A stretch of DNA of 64,000 bases, taken from the NCBI GenBank assembly GCA_016722285.1, contig JADKGI010000009.1, positions 1 through 64,000 on the forward strand, written 5' to 3'. The notes under the pieces are model-generated. The model saw nothing but the letters and a program-made list of their open reading frames with translations, was not told where the DNA came from and made no database searches. Position 1 is the stretch's first letter, and each line of letters begins with the position of its first letter. The stretch is from Saprospiraceae bacterium (GTDB lineage: Bacteria; Bacteroidota; Bacteroidia; Chitinophagales; Saprospiraceae). Below, in pieces: positions 9,220-17,996 of this stretch. Made by a program: the position numbers and the translations under genes.

Positions 9220-10650
9220 TTATTCGATTTTAATAATCACTCTTTGGTACCTTGTCAAACTTGGTGTTCCATGGTCTGTAACTTCACATATGATATGAAT
9301 GGTTTCTCCACTTTTAGCATCTTTGGGAATACTAACACATGCTTTTTTATATTTGGAATTTTCAATTTTCAATAATTTTTGATATGTACCCGCTTCCTGA
9401 TATTGCCACCAGGAATAATTTAATTTATCTCCGTCAGGATCTGTCGATCCTTTAGCATCTAAAGTTATTTTTTTACCCGGTTTTGAAGTTATATTTAATT
9501 TGTTTTTTAATTGCACTACAGGTGGGTGATTCGCCTCACTGAATGGCTTCACGCACCAATCGGCTCTTGCAGCAAAATCGTTTTGGATGGGTCCAATCCA
9601 TTGCCACATAGGCTTCATATAGTTTGTCAATAGCGTATCATTAGGAATTTCTAATTTCATTCTGTTTCGACCCCAGGCATTTTTAGTCCACCATCTGCCT
9701 TCAGGATAGATATATCCCGGTTCGTCCACTTTGTCCATCCATGTATTATCCCTGATCTTTACATATCTTCCGCCCCAACCGCCATAATCGGGAGACTCTA
9801 AACTACGTAAGCCAGTGCCGATCGTATGTAGAAATGCCGGAGAATCACCTTCGGATCTAAAATCTCCTGTTTCAAACCCAGCATCTTCTTTTGTATGCGC
9901 TTTGTACAGTGCACACAATGGACCATGATCATCCAATACATTTTTCTTCATCCATGAGCCCACTAAAAATTGTTGTTGTTCCTTAGGCAAAAATTGTTTC
10001 CAGTTGTAGAAATAAGCTATGAACTGATCGGAGATGATCGTCAGAATATTGAATTTTCCCCAATGTGGTTTGATATAGTTTTGATATGTTTCGTCCTGTT
10101 CCCAGATAAGGTAAAACCGTATTTTTTTTGCTACAGCTTCCATTTTTTCCGGATGTTTTTCTTCAATAGTTTTTAAGGCTCTTGCAATCGTATTTGTTCC
10201 GCCCCAAGCCTGCAGCCAGATAGGTCTGTTGTCAGAATCATCTAAAAGCACTTTGACGATCAGTTCAGAACCCGGCGTTATTTTTTCCATTTCTCCTTCT
10301 GATTCTACATTACCCAATAAGGTAATGGAATTTAAATATTCAGGTGATGGATACTTTTTGTCATGTTTCAGTAAATTGGGATATACTTTTTTATATGCAG
10401 AAAGGTAAGGGATTGCCCAGTCATCTCCAGCCCATTTATGTCCTTGCCAGTGATATTGAGAGCTTGAAGTAATGATACCTTCGATATCAAAATCATTGGA
10501 ATACAATAGAAAACGTACCAAAGAACATTCATCGTCAATTTCACCATCGCTTGTTATGATGACTCTTGGTCGTTCATTGATAGATTGAGCTTCAATCTTT
10601 ATACTAAATGTGAGAATGATTATCGGAAAAAGTATCTTGATAGGTGTCAT
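9220..10650 (-). CDS. DUF1593 (Sde182 nucleoside-hydrolase-like) protein, copy 3, full length
   Basis: Intact 476-aa secreted protein with signal MTPIKILFPIIILTFSIKIEA. Residues about 25-340 form the nucleoside-hydrolase-like domain: RVIITSDGEIDDECSLVRFLLYSNDFDIEGI, NRPIWLQAWGGTNTIARALK, IRFYLIWEQDETYQNYI, GDSPAFLHTIGTGLRSLESPDYGGWGGRYV, and FAARADWCVKPFSEANHPP. Residues about 375-476 are the cadherin/Ig-like C-terminal domain (LDAKGSTDPDGDKLNYSWW, VTDHGTPSLTRYQRVIIKIE). It is the reference copy for judging the deletion in copy 1. It is the first gene after susD, behind the hairpin at 10686-10727, so its expression may be lower than that of susCD. The reaction of the family is unknown to me. 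Confidence 0.85.
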   Translation of the reverse strand: MTPIKILFPIIILTFSIKIEAQSINERPRVIITSDGEIDDECSLVRFLLYSNDFDIEGIITSSSQYHWQGHKWAGDDWAIPYLSAYKKVYPNLLKHDKKYPSPEYLNSITLLGNVESEGEMEKITPGSELIVKVLLDDSDNRPIWLQAWGGTNTIARALKTIEEKHPEKMEAVAKKIRFYLIWEQDETYQNYIKPHWGKFNILTIISDQFIAYFYNWKQFLPKEQQQFLVGSWMKKNVLDDHGPLCALYKAHTKEDAGFETGDFRSEGDSPAFLHTIGTGLRSLESPDYGGWGGRYVKIRDNTWMDKVDEPGYIYPEGRWWTKNAWGRNRMKLEIPNDTLLTNYMKPMWQWIGPIQNDFAARADWCVKPFSEANHPPVVQLKNKLNITSKPGKKITLDAKGSTDPDGDKLNYSWWQYQEAGTYQKLLKIENSKYKKACVSIPKDAKSGETIHIICEVTDHGTPSLTRYQRVIIKIE

Positions 10651-10685
10651 TAACTCTATATTTTTAAAATATTCAAATTAAATTA

Positions 10686-10727
10686 AATAGGGGGTAACAT
10701 AAATTTCATTTTATATTACCCCCTATT
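10686..10727 (-). terminator. Intercistronic hairpin between susD-like and DUF1593 copy 3
   Basis: A perfect 12-bp inverted repeat: AATAGGGGGTAA at 10686-10697 and TTACCCCCTATT at 10716-10727, with an 18-base loop. It starts 22 bases after the susD stop in the direction of transcription and is followed by an A/T-rich stretch without a clean U-run. It could be a partial terminator or a 3'-end stabiliser that sets susCD expression above the downstream enzymes. Confidence 0.65.
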
Positions 10728-10749
10728 ATTTATTTAAGAAGCGTACATA

Positions 10750-12392
10750 CTATTGATATCCGGTATTTTGAGTAAATTCAGTCCTATTAGTTACAGCATC
10801 TAATTGTGATTGTGGTATAGGTCTTATAGTATGATAAGCTTGGATATTTGGTGCGGCATCAGGGTTTAATGCCTGAATTCTTGATATCAATTTACCTGTT
10901 CTCTTAAGATCAAACCACCTCAATTGCTCCCCTGCAAACTCTCTGGCACGTTCATCTAAGATAAAGTCAAGAGTAATTTGTGATGAAGTTACCTGCATTG
11001 CGGCCGTCTGACCTGGTTTTGCAGCACGGGTCCTAACTATATTCATAAAGTAGGCAGCGGAATCTAATTTTCCTAGATTATATTGAGCTTCAGCTGCAAT
11101 CAAATACACCTCAGCTAATCTGATAACAAAACATCCTTTTCACTTTGTGCCTCATTAAAAGTGAGGCGAGTTGGGTCTAAATGTTTTGTCAAAGTTGGGT
11201 AGTTCAAAGTGTTTTTAACTTTGCCCGATGCTGCATCATATATGTTGTTTCTGTTGTATACAACATACGTCCCACCAGGATTTCCACCAGGGGTGCCGGC
11301 ATAGTTGGTTCTAGTTGCAATAACAGCTGTATCACCAGGTCTGGATACACCTCCGGTTGCAGTACAACTAAAATAGATCTCCTGGAAAGAGCCTTCATAT
11401 CGAGCATCTGCTGGACCATAAAGATCCAAAAGTGCTCTGGTAGGCATATACCTGTTAAATGGTCTGCCATATTCTGTAATTCTGAACATACGCGGTCTAT
11501 CATCATATTTCATTGTAAAATGAAGGTGACCATTGTTACTTCCTCTACTGTGTCCCTGAGGAAAAGTAGAGCTTCTGATATCATTTAGCGTCAAGTTATT
11601 TGCATAATTTACAGCATACAATACTTCTTTACTCTTGTTATTTGCCATTAAAAATAAATCGCCATATTTGGGTTGTAGTACATAACCAAAGCCTCCATTT
11701 ATTACAGCATTTGCCATTGAATTTGCTTCAGCATTCTTACCTCTAGTCAAATACATTCTTGCTAAAAATGCCATTGCTGCTGGTCTTGTAACTCGACCAT
11801 AATCGGTAGTCGTATTGGCTAGGTTTGTTGACGCAAATTGAAGGTCCTCGAAAATTAAATTGTAAAAAGTTTCTACTGGAGTTTTATTTGCTGTAGAAAT
11901 GATCCCTTTTGTTTCCTCAGTTGTAAAATGAACGCCTCCCCAAGTTTCAACAATGTGCCAGTAATAGAAAGCTCTTAAGAATTTAAGTTCGGCTTCCCTT
12001 TGCTTTCTCAAACCTACAGTATATCCAGCATCTTGAATTCTGTTGATTCCGGCATTACATAAATTTATACCTGCATACAAAGCATTCCATTCGTCTCTTA
12101 GTGCAGTATTTGTGCTCTGAAGATTAGCATATTTGGATAAATCAGGCCAAACATCACCCGCTGCACTCGTCCAGATATCAGTGCCCGTTTCTGAAATATT
12201 GTAGCCCTCTTCTTTTCCGTACCACCACCTTTGATAACCATAAGCTGCGTTTACCAAGGCATCAAACCCGGAAGGAGTTGTGTACACCGCTTCAGCAGTC
12301 AAGCCGCTTGGATTGTACTCATCAAGTTGCTTTTCACATGAAATGAAAAATAGTGAAAAAGCTGATAAAATTATTATAAATATGTTTTTCAT
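10750..12392 (-). CDS. SusD/RagB-family glycan-binding lipoprotein (frameshifted)
   Basis: Surface lipoprotein that pairs with the SusC-like porin to capture oligosaccharides. The start at 12392 gives MKNIFIIILSAFSLFFISCEKQ, a classic lipobox with Cys19; the gene begins 19 bp after the susC stop. N-terminal SusD features include LDEYNPSGLTAEAVYTTPSGFDALVNAAYGYQ and RAFYYWHIVETWGGVHFTTEE. The frame breaks at 11128-11131: an A4 run on the plus strand (T4 on the coding strand) where five are needed. Restoring one base joins EAQSEKDV to FVIRLAEVYLIAAEAQYNLGK, the conserved C-terminal TPR-like SusD signature, ending PIPQSQLDAVTNRTEFTQNTGYQ. Total about 547 aa, normal for the family. Probably intact in the organism. 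Confidence 0.9.
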
Positions 12393-12411
12393 GTTTTTAT
12401 ATTTTAAGTGA

Positions 12412-15381
12412 TTAAAGACCAAGATTAATGCCAAACGTTACAGTTTTAAGCATAGGTGAACTCTCACCACCGCCACGCTCAGGATCGTATTCTTTTAGCT
12501 TGGCACTCTTTGTCCATGTGAAAAGGTTTGTTCCATTTACATAAACCCTAAGGTTTTTGACAGCATTACTTTTCAAATTAGGAAATGTATATCCAAGTGA
12601 CAAATTACGAATTCTGGCATAAGAACCATCTACATAACCTAAAGTACTAAAGTACAAAGTAGAAGATCCTGAAACATTGGCATTCGGTCTTGGATAATCA
12701 TTTGATGCATTTTCCGGTGTCCAATAGTTGATAATTGTACCTGAGTTACTTAGGTTTGACTGACGATCGTATCTGCTTAAGAAACTTGGGTTAATCATCT
12801 GACCCCAACGAACAAATACATACACTCCCAAATCAAATCCTTTGTAAGAAACATTGTTATTCAGACCTCCATACCATTTAGGTCTGTTTACTCCACCAAG
12901 TACTCTTCTGTCATGCACAGCGTCAATAGCTCCATTTCCATCTAAGTCTCTTACTTTAATGTCACCAGGCACTTGCTTAAATTTAACAGCTTCATCTGCT
13001 TCAGATGTCTGCCAGATGCCCAGTTTTTCATAATCATAAAAAACACTAACAGGTTGTCCGACGAACCATCCATTACCAATATCATCAACACCTTCTGTAA
13101 CTAAAGATACGATTTGTTCTTTATTGTGCGAATATGTCAATGTAGAAGTCCATGTTAAGCTCTTAGTTTTGACGTTTGTTGAAGACAAACTCAACTCATA
13201 TCCGTTATTTCTGGTCTTACCAACATTTTGATAAACGGTTTGTACACCTGTAGTGGCTGGTAATCCTCGAGGCAATAATAGATCTGATGTTCTGGTATCA
13301 TATACATCGATAGCAGCAGTTAGCCTATTGTTCCATAAGCCAAAATCAAGACCGATGTTTTGCGTTTTGGAAAGTTCCCATCCTGCTCCAGGATTACCTA
13401 TTGTTGGAGAAAAAGCAAATCCAAGAAAACTGGTTTCGCCAAATGCCAACGGAACCCTTGAAAGTGAGCTTTGCGTTCCGTATGGTGGAATACCTGAATT
13501 ACCGGTGACTCCATAACTCAATCTCAATTTGAGGTCGCTCACCAAATTTTGATTAGCTAAAAACCCTTCATCAGAAATACGCCATGCTACTGCTACAGAT
13601 GGGAATGAAGCCCATTTGTTGCCTTTTGCCAGTCTTGATGCTCCATCAGCTCTATCTGTAAGAGTAAGCAAATATTTACCTTTATAGCTATAGTTCAATC
13701 GACCTGCGAATGAAAGTACATTCCATTTTGTGAATCCACTGTTTATTGAGATATTATTTGGAGCATTTCCTAGTCCATAAAATAATTGACCAGGAAGTAA
13801 TTGACCTTCCCCTTTGGCAAATACATTATCTGCTGTACTTTCTACATAACTGCTCAGTGCTGTAAGTGTAAATGAATGATCTTTTAATTCTTTATTATAA
13901 GTAGCAACATTATCCCAATTTATAAAACGGCTGTTTGAAGCATCATATGATGCCAAACTACCTGTTGATGTAAATCTTGAAATGGTATTTTGTGCTTCAA
14001 ATGATCCAACTCGTGCATTGCCAATATTTGCTCCAAAGTTTGTTTTGAAAGTCAATCCCGAAAGAGGTTTTAATTCAAGATACACATTGGCAATCAGACT
14101 GGTTGACTTTCCTTTGTTTGAAAATTGATCAGGTTGTTCGTCTGCCAAAGGGCTAATGGAATTACCACCACCAGGATATAAAATGAAGTCACCATTTGCA
14201 TCATATAATTCACCTAAAGGTATTATTTTGTTTGCTAGATTTAGAGGGTCTCTCCTATAACTTTCATCCCTTGTGGTCACTTGACTTTGAAAACCAGCCT
14301 TAATCCAGCTGTTAAACGTCTGATCAATATTCGTTCTTAAAGAATAACGCTTTATATTATCAAATTTTAAAATTCCTTTTTCACCAAAGTAGTCCAAACC
14401 AAAGTACATTTTTGTTTTATCAGTACCTGCACTCACGCCGACATTATGATTTTGTTGAAGCCCATTGCTTAAAAGTAATTTTTGGTAATCTAACCATTGA
14501 TTTCTTTTGATCAAATCAAGCTCCAAACCGTTAAATATTTTTGAATCATCCGCTTCACTCGCCCATTTTCCAACGGTGCGATTAGCTTCTCTTTTTATCG
14601 CCACATATCCGGGTCCGTCTAATACAGAAGGATATCGCGAAACTTGAGAAATTCCAGCATAGGAACTGTAAGACACCTTTACTTTTCCGGCACTTCCTTT
14701 TTTAGTTGTGACAATAATAATTCCATTAGCACCTTGCCAACCATATATGGCAGTAGCTGATGCATCTTTCAGGAACTCGATAGATTCAATGCTACTCGGA
14801 TTGATATCATCAATATTGCTTGTCTGGACGCCATCGACAATAAAGAGTGGACCGTTTCCAGCACCGATGGATCTGTTGCCACGAATCGTAATACTAAGAC
14901 CAGATGATGCAGATCCATTACTTCTTTGAATATCAGCTCCAGCTACTTTTCCCTGGATTGATTCCAATGGGTTTTGAGCCGGAATAGCCTTAATCTCTGA
15001 ATTCTTTATGGAAACCACAGAGCCAGTGAGATCTCTCTTTCTAACTGTACCGTATCCTATTACAACAACTTCATTTAAGATGCTCGCTGCCTTTTCAAGT
15101 GTAACAGATACAGATTCTGTTCCGCTCACTGAAACTACTTTAGTGCCGTAACCCAGAAACGAAAATTCCAGTTCTACAGGCCCTGACTGTGAGGTTTGAA
15201 TGGAAAATTTACCTGATTCATCAGTAAGAGTCCCCAAATTGGTTCCTTTAATACTGACGGCTACAAATTCCATACCCAAACCTGTACTTTGTTCTATGAC
15301 CATTCCGTTAATTTGCCTGTTTTGGGCAAGTAAATTAAATGCGGTCATGAGAAGAATTGATAGTAAAAATTTTTTCTTCAT
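12412..15381 (-). CDS. SusC/RagA-family TonB-dependent outer-membrane receptor
   Basis: Intact 989-aa porin for energy-dependent import of oligosaccharides, presumably pectin fragments given its neighbours. Signal peptide MKKKFLLSILLMTAFNLLAQ. Residues about 22-100 are the carboxypeptidase-like regulatory domain (INGMVIEQSTGLGMEFVAVS). EVVVIGYGTVRKRDLTGSV leads into the plug at about 115-230, which contains SSGLSITIRGNRSIGAGNG and LFIVDGVQTSNIDDINPSS. The 22-strand barrel follows, with family blocks such as SDLKLRLSYGVTGNSGIPPYG and RIRNLSLGYTFPNLK. The C-terminus is VTFGINLGL. The protein is co-oriented with and immediately upstream of the SusD-like gene. Confidence 0.95.
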   Translation of the reverse strand: MKKKFLLSILLMTAFNLLAQNRQINGMVIEQSTGLGMEFVAVSIKGTNLGTLTDESGKFSIQTSQSGPVELEFSFLGYGTKVVSVSGTESVSVTLEKAASILNEVVVIGYGTVRKRDLTGSVVSIKNSEIKAIPAQNPLESIQGKVAGADIQRSNGSASSGLSITIRGNRSIGAGNGPLFIVDGVQTSNIDDINPSSIESIEFLKDASATAIYGWQGANGIIIVTTKKGSAGKVKVSYSSYAGISQVSRYPSVLDGPGYVAIKREANRTVGKWASEADDSKIFNGLELDLIKRNQWLDYQKLLLSNGLQQNHNVGVSAGTDKTKMYFGLDYFGEKGILKFDNIKRYSLRTNIDQTFNSWIKAGFQSQVTTRDESYRRDPLNLANKIIPLGELYDANGDFILYPGGGNSISPLADEQPDQFSNKGKSTSLIANVYLELKPLSGLTFKTNFGANIGNARVGSFEAQNTISRFTSTGSLASYDASNSRFINWDNVATYNKELKDHSFTLTALSSYVESTADNVFAKGEGQLLPGQLFYGLGNAPNNISINSGFTKWNVLSFAGRLNYSYKGKYLLTLTDRADGASRLAKGNKWASFPSVAVAWRISDEGFLANQNLVSDLKLRLSYGVTGNSGIPPYGTQSSLSRVPLAFGETSFLGFAFSPTIGNPGAGWELSKTQNIGLDFGLWNNRLTAAIDVYDTRTSDLLLPRGLPATTGVQTVYQNVGKTRNNGYELSLSSTNVKTKSLTWTSTLTYSHNKEQIVSLVTEGVDDIGNGWFVGQPVSVFYDYEKLGIWQTSEADEAVKFKQVPGDIKVRDLDGNGAIDAVHDRRVLGGVNRPKWYGGLNNNVSYKGFDLGVYVFVRWGQMINPSFLSRYDRQSNLSNSGTIINYWTPENASNDYPRPNANVSGSSTLYFSTLGYVDGSYARIRNLSLGYTFPNLKSNAVKNLRVYVNGTNLFTWTKSAKLKEYDPERGGGESSPMLKTVTFGINLGL

Positions 15382-15716
15382 GATAAAAATTTAACGATTA
15401 AAAAATGTGGTTCTGTTTTAATTATGTCTATTTGATTTGTTAGAAATACATTTAGACATTTTATGAGACAGGTTATACTTCGATATCATCGACTTACAAC
15501 CTTATAGAAGTAACTATCTAACTATCATCAATTACTCTCGACCAATTAAAGATATTTTCAAACTCTATGCTATACGCGGCATAGAATTTGTTGAAGAGAT
15601 AATTATTAGCCGTACAAAATATCTTTCTCATAGAAATACGGGATTCTATTTGAAGCTTAGTGATAATTTGTATGACTGCTTTACTCTCCAATTTTTTATA
15701 AATTACTTATGAATAT
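15382..15716. other. Intergenic region upstream of susC-like gene
   Basis: These 335 bp separate the stop of DUF1593 copy 4 from the susC-like start. I see no tRNA, strong hairpin or clear TAnnTTTG promoter reading leftward. A stop-free plus-strand frame (15467-15712) exists but has no plausible start codon. The region may hold the susC leader. Confidence 0.4.
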
Positions 15717-16991
15717 TTATTTTAACCAATCCCATCTGTCAGCCCAATCCGTTAAAAAAGCATAGCGATGTTTTGATATAGTTTTTGCACCTTGTTGTTC
15801 ACCCATAAAGAGATGACTGTCAGGTCTATCTCCATACCAATGATTTCCAAGTTTATAATCATCTTTTCCTGGTTTTCCCGGCCATGAATTCGTGCTTACA
15901 TATTTCCCGGATTGACCATTTATTTGTGTAATATCACTGATCACTTTGTAACTTCCGATTTCAGGTTTTTTTGAAGAATACCTTACTGCAAAGTTCCCAT
16001 TTCCAATATAATAACCCGGCCATTGTTGGCCCCCGGTTTCGAAAATAAAACAGGTAGAGTCTGGCGATATATTTAACTCTGGTCCTTTAAACCTCCACTC
16101 CAGCACCGAATATGTAGCTACGGTATCTGTAATGCTTGAATTACCTTTAAAAATCGTTCTTGAACTCCTATTAATTGGTATATAACTTCCCCCCCAACTT
16201 TCAGTGGTTGGATCATTATCATCACCATTCATTAAATAAGCCAGGGAAGGAGTGTCTCCCATTTTTATATCACCATTATAATAATTGATAAAGTCAGCTG
16301 CCATTGCGCCTTTACCTTTAATATAGTTATTATAATAGGATTTACTCTTCAATTTATCCGGAGATCCTTCATCCATAAACCAACCCCTATATGTGGCATT
16401 GGATTCAATCATCCAAAGATCAGGATGGTTTTCAGCTATATAGGCATATGCATTTACACTCCATTTTTTATTAGGTCCACCAATCCAATAAACTCTTATA
16501 TTTTTCTTTATTTCCGGGGCATCATGCAATGCCTGAGCTACATCCTCGATCCCTCCCCAAACTAATACCCACAATGATTGTTTGCTATTCTTTTTTGCAG
16601 CGTTTATAATCCAATTTGAGCCTTCTGTAGGAGTGGAATAACCTTTATACGGAGCAGCTACTATTCCACCTTGCTTACATAATTCTCTTAATGAATGTGG
16701 AGATGGAAATTCTTTAGAATGCAATTTTAGTTTTGGCAGATCTTTTTCATATAAATCAATGATCTTTATGAAATCTTCTTTCCTGCCATTTCCAAATGGA
16801 GAAGATACCAATCCTTCAATTTGAAATAAATCAGAATACATAAGTAAATGAATCATAGATTGAAAGTCATCCGGATCGGTGCCCCCGATATCAGAACTTA
16901 TAAGCACACGATGCTTGATTTCCTTTTGGGAAGTACAATTGTTAATAATTAATATAAAAAATAGGAATGACATAACCCATGCAAGCTTCAT
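15717..16991 (-). CDS. DUF1593 (Sde182 nucleoside-hydrolase-like) protein, copy 4
   Basis: Secreted protein of about 424 aa. I take the start at 16991 because MKLAWVMSFLFFILIINNC gives a lipoprotein-type signal. The nucleoside-hydrolase-like motif is best preserved here: ISSDIGGTDPDDFQSMIHLLMYSDLFQIEGLVSS. Later family blocks are LWVLVWGGIEDVAQALHDA, IRVYWIGGPNKKWSVNAYAYI, NATYRGWFMDEGSP and GDTPSLAYLMNGDDNDPTTESWGGSYI. It has no cadherin-like C-terminal domain but ends in HRYAFLTDWADRWDWLK. It is the most upstream gene of the leftward pectin locus and is preceded by the 10-bp phased repeats at 17411-17446. It is the most diverged of the four copies, so its substrate may differ. Confidence 0.8.
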   Translation of the reverse strand: MKLAWVMSFLFFILIINNCTSQKEIKHRVLISSDIGGTDPDDFQSMIHLLMYSDLFQIEGLVSSPFGNGRKEDFIKIIDLYEKDLPKLKLHSKEFPSPHSLRELCKQGGIVAAPYKGYSTPTEGSNWIINAAKKNSKQSLWVLVWGGIEDVAQALHDAPEIKKNIRVYWIGGPNKKWSVNAYAYIAENHPDLWMIESNATYRGWFMDEGSPDKLKSKSYYNNYIKGKGAMAADFINYYNGDIKMGDTPSLAYLMNGDDNDPTTESWGGSYIPINRSSRTIFKGNSSITDTVATYSVLEWRFKGPELNISPDSTCFIFETGGQQWPGYYIGNGNFAVRYSSKKPEIGSYKVISDITQINGQSGKYVSTNSWPGKPGKDDYKLGNHWYGDRPDSHLFMGEQQGAKTISKHRYAFLTDWADRWDWLK

Positions 16992-17033
16992 CAACTTTTC
17001 AATATGTATACAGGCTCTATTTTTTGCGTGCAT

Positions 17034-17410
17034 AAAAAATTGTACTTAAATACATTATCACTTAAAATGCTTTATATTTTGTTCCAAGCACAATAACTAT
17101 TAAATTTTATATTTCGTTTGTGCTTGCTTTTATTTTTGATTCACTCTGTATCCGAAAATATCCGATGTTATTTATTTTTTAATTTTGCTTATTTTAGTTT
17201 GATACTAAATATTACAATTATATAAAACTTCAATTTAGATTATACATCCTGTTTCTCTTGACTTTATATTATATGTCAGGCTTTGAATTACCTGAATTGA
17301 ACCTTTGAAATTTTAACTTTTATGCCAATTCAAATCAACTTTTATAGAATTAGAACATAAGATATTTAATAGATGGATTGCTTAAAATTGTTTCAACTCC
17401 GAAAAATATG
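17034..17410. other. Leader region upstream of DUF1593 copy 4, nothing recognised
   Basis: A/T-rich DNA between the DUF1593 copy 4 gene and the phased repeats. I see no gene, RNA or hairpin that I can support. It probably contains the promoter and untranslated leader of the leftward locus. Confidence 0.3.
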
Positions 17411-17446
17411 AAAACAAAACGAAATAAAACGAAAATAAACGAAAAA
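17411..17446. promoter_or_regulatory. Three ACGAAA repeats at exact 10-bp spacing (candidate operator)
   Basis: The CG dinucleotides fall at 17420-17421, 17430-17431 and 17440-17441, each within AAACGAAA. On the minus strand this reads as TTTCGTTT units with helical phasing. Such phased direct repeats are a usual form for DeoR-family operators, and a DeoR-type regulator is encoded at 34558-35330. A related 10-bp direct repeat lies just upstream of that gene. The link is inference. Confidence 0.4.
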
Positions 17447-17476
17447 ATTATTCAAATTTCGATGAATTAACAAAAA

Positions 17477-17660
17477 TCACCCCGTTTTATACGTTCTGCT
17501 AGTAAAAGAATTGATGTTTTCAACTTTTTAATCTTTGATTTCTGTTTCCAATGAAGTATTAAAAGGAGTGTATAATTTGAAATAAACATCGACAATTATT
17601 TACTATGAATTGAATAAGATTTACTTTTTACTCTCTACATTCTCGGCCTATGTTTTTATA
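17477..17660 (-). pseudogene. Decayed 3' fragment of a DUF5703-type glycosidase gene
   Basis: Minus-strand translation of 17531-17593 gives VDVYFKLYTPFNTSLETEIKD, which matches the C-terminus of the gene at 17997-20294 (VDVNFKLHAPFNTTVEAEMQD) at 13 of 21 positions. After an in-frame stop the similarity continues weakly (KVENINSFTSRTYKTG against QVINLIVLPTSRLKDIK) down to 17477. Nucleotide similarity extends upstream to about 17660 with small gaps. There is no start, length or frame for function. It is best read as the relic of a duplicated or replaced paralogue, adjacent to the surviving copy. Confidence 0.65.
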
Positions 17661-17877
17661 CCTAAATATGAATTACAAAGACACCGTCAGATTATGAATT
17701 AAAGTTATACATTCTGTTAAAATCTGAGAAAGAACTAATTTTTATTATTGCAATAAGAAGTGGTAGCTTAGCATCGATTTATTAGACCACATATCTTTGA
17801 GCTTATCACAGATGATTATCCTATTTAAGAATGCTAATATTGAATTATAATTTGACATAAACACCAAGAAATCAATT
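17661..17877. other. A/T-rich spacer, nothing recognised
   Basis: This spacer lies between the decayed glycosidase fragment and the duplicated 48-bp element. It may contain further unrecognisable parts of the fragment. I see no feature I can support. Confidence 0.3.
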
Positions 17878-17925
17878 ATTTATTTACGCAATCGTTATCG
17901 GGAACGTTGCCGGAAATAATTTTAA
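17878..17925. promoter_or_regulatory. Conserved 48-bp element, copy A (candidate LacI-family operator)
   Basis: The sequence ATTTATTTACGCAATCGTT..TCGGGAACGTTGCCGGAAA..TAATTTTAA recurs on the opposite strand at 37099-37147 with one substitution and one single-base gap. Inside it, CGGGAACGTTGCCG is palindromic except at one base pair and has a central CG, the usual form of a LacI-family operator. A second related half (GCAATCGTT) lies beside it. This copy is 72 bp past the stop of the DUF5703 gene and upstream of the leftward locus headed by DUF1593 copy 4. Confidence 0.6.
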
Positions 17926-17996
17926 ACTTAAAAACTCATAATATCTACTTATTAAGTAAAAATTGTATAAGTAAAAAAGTGATGTTTTATTTGTGT

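Noticed and set aside
15467..15712. A stop-free plus-strand stretch of 81 codons between susC and DUF1593 copy 4
   Set aside because: It has no ATG and no early GTG or TTG in frame, no ribosome-binding site, and no recognisable family. A run of this length is not rare by chance.
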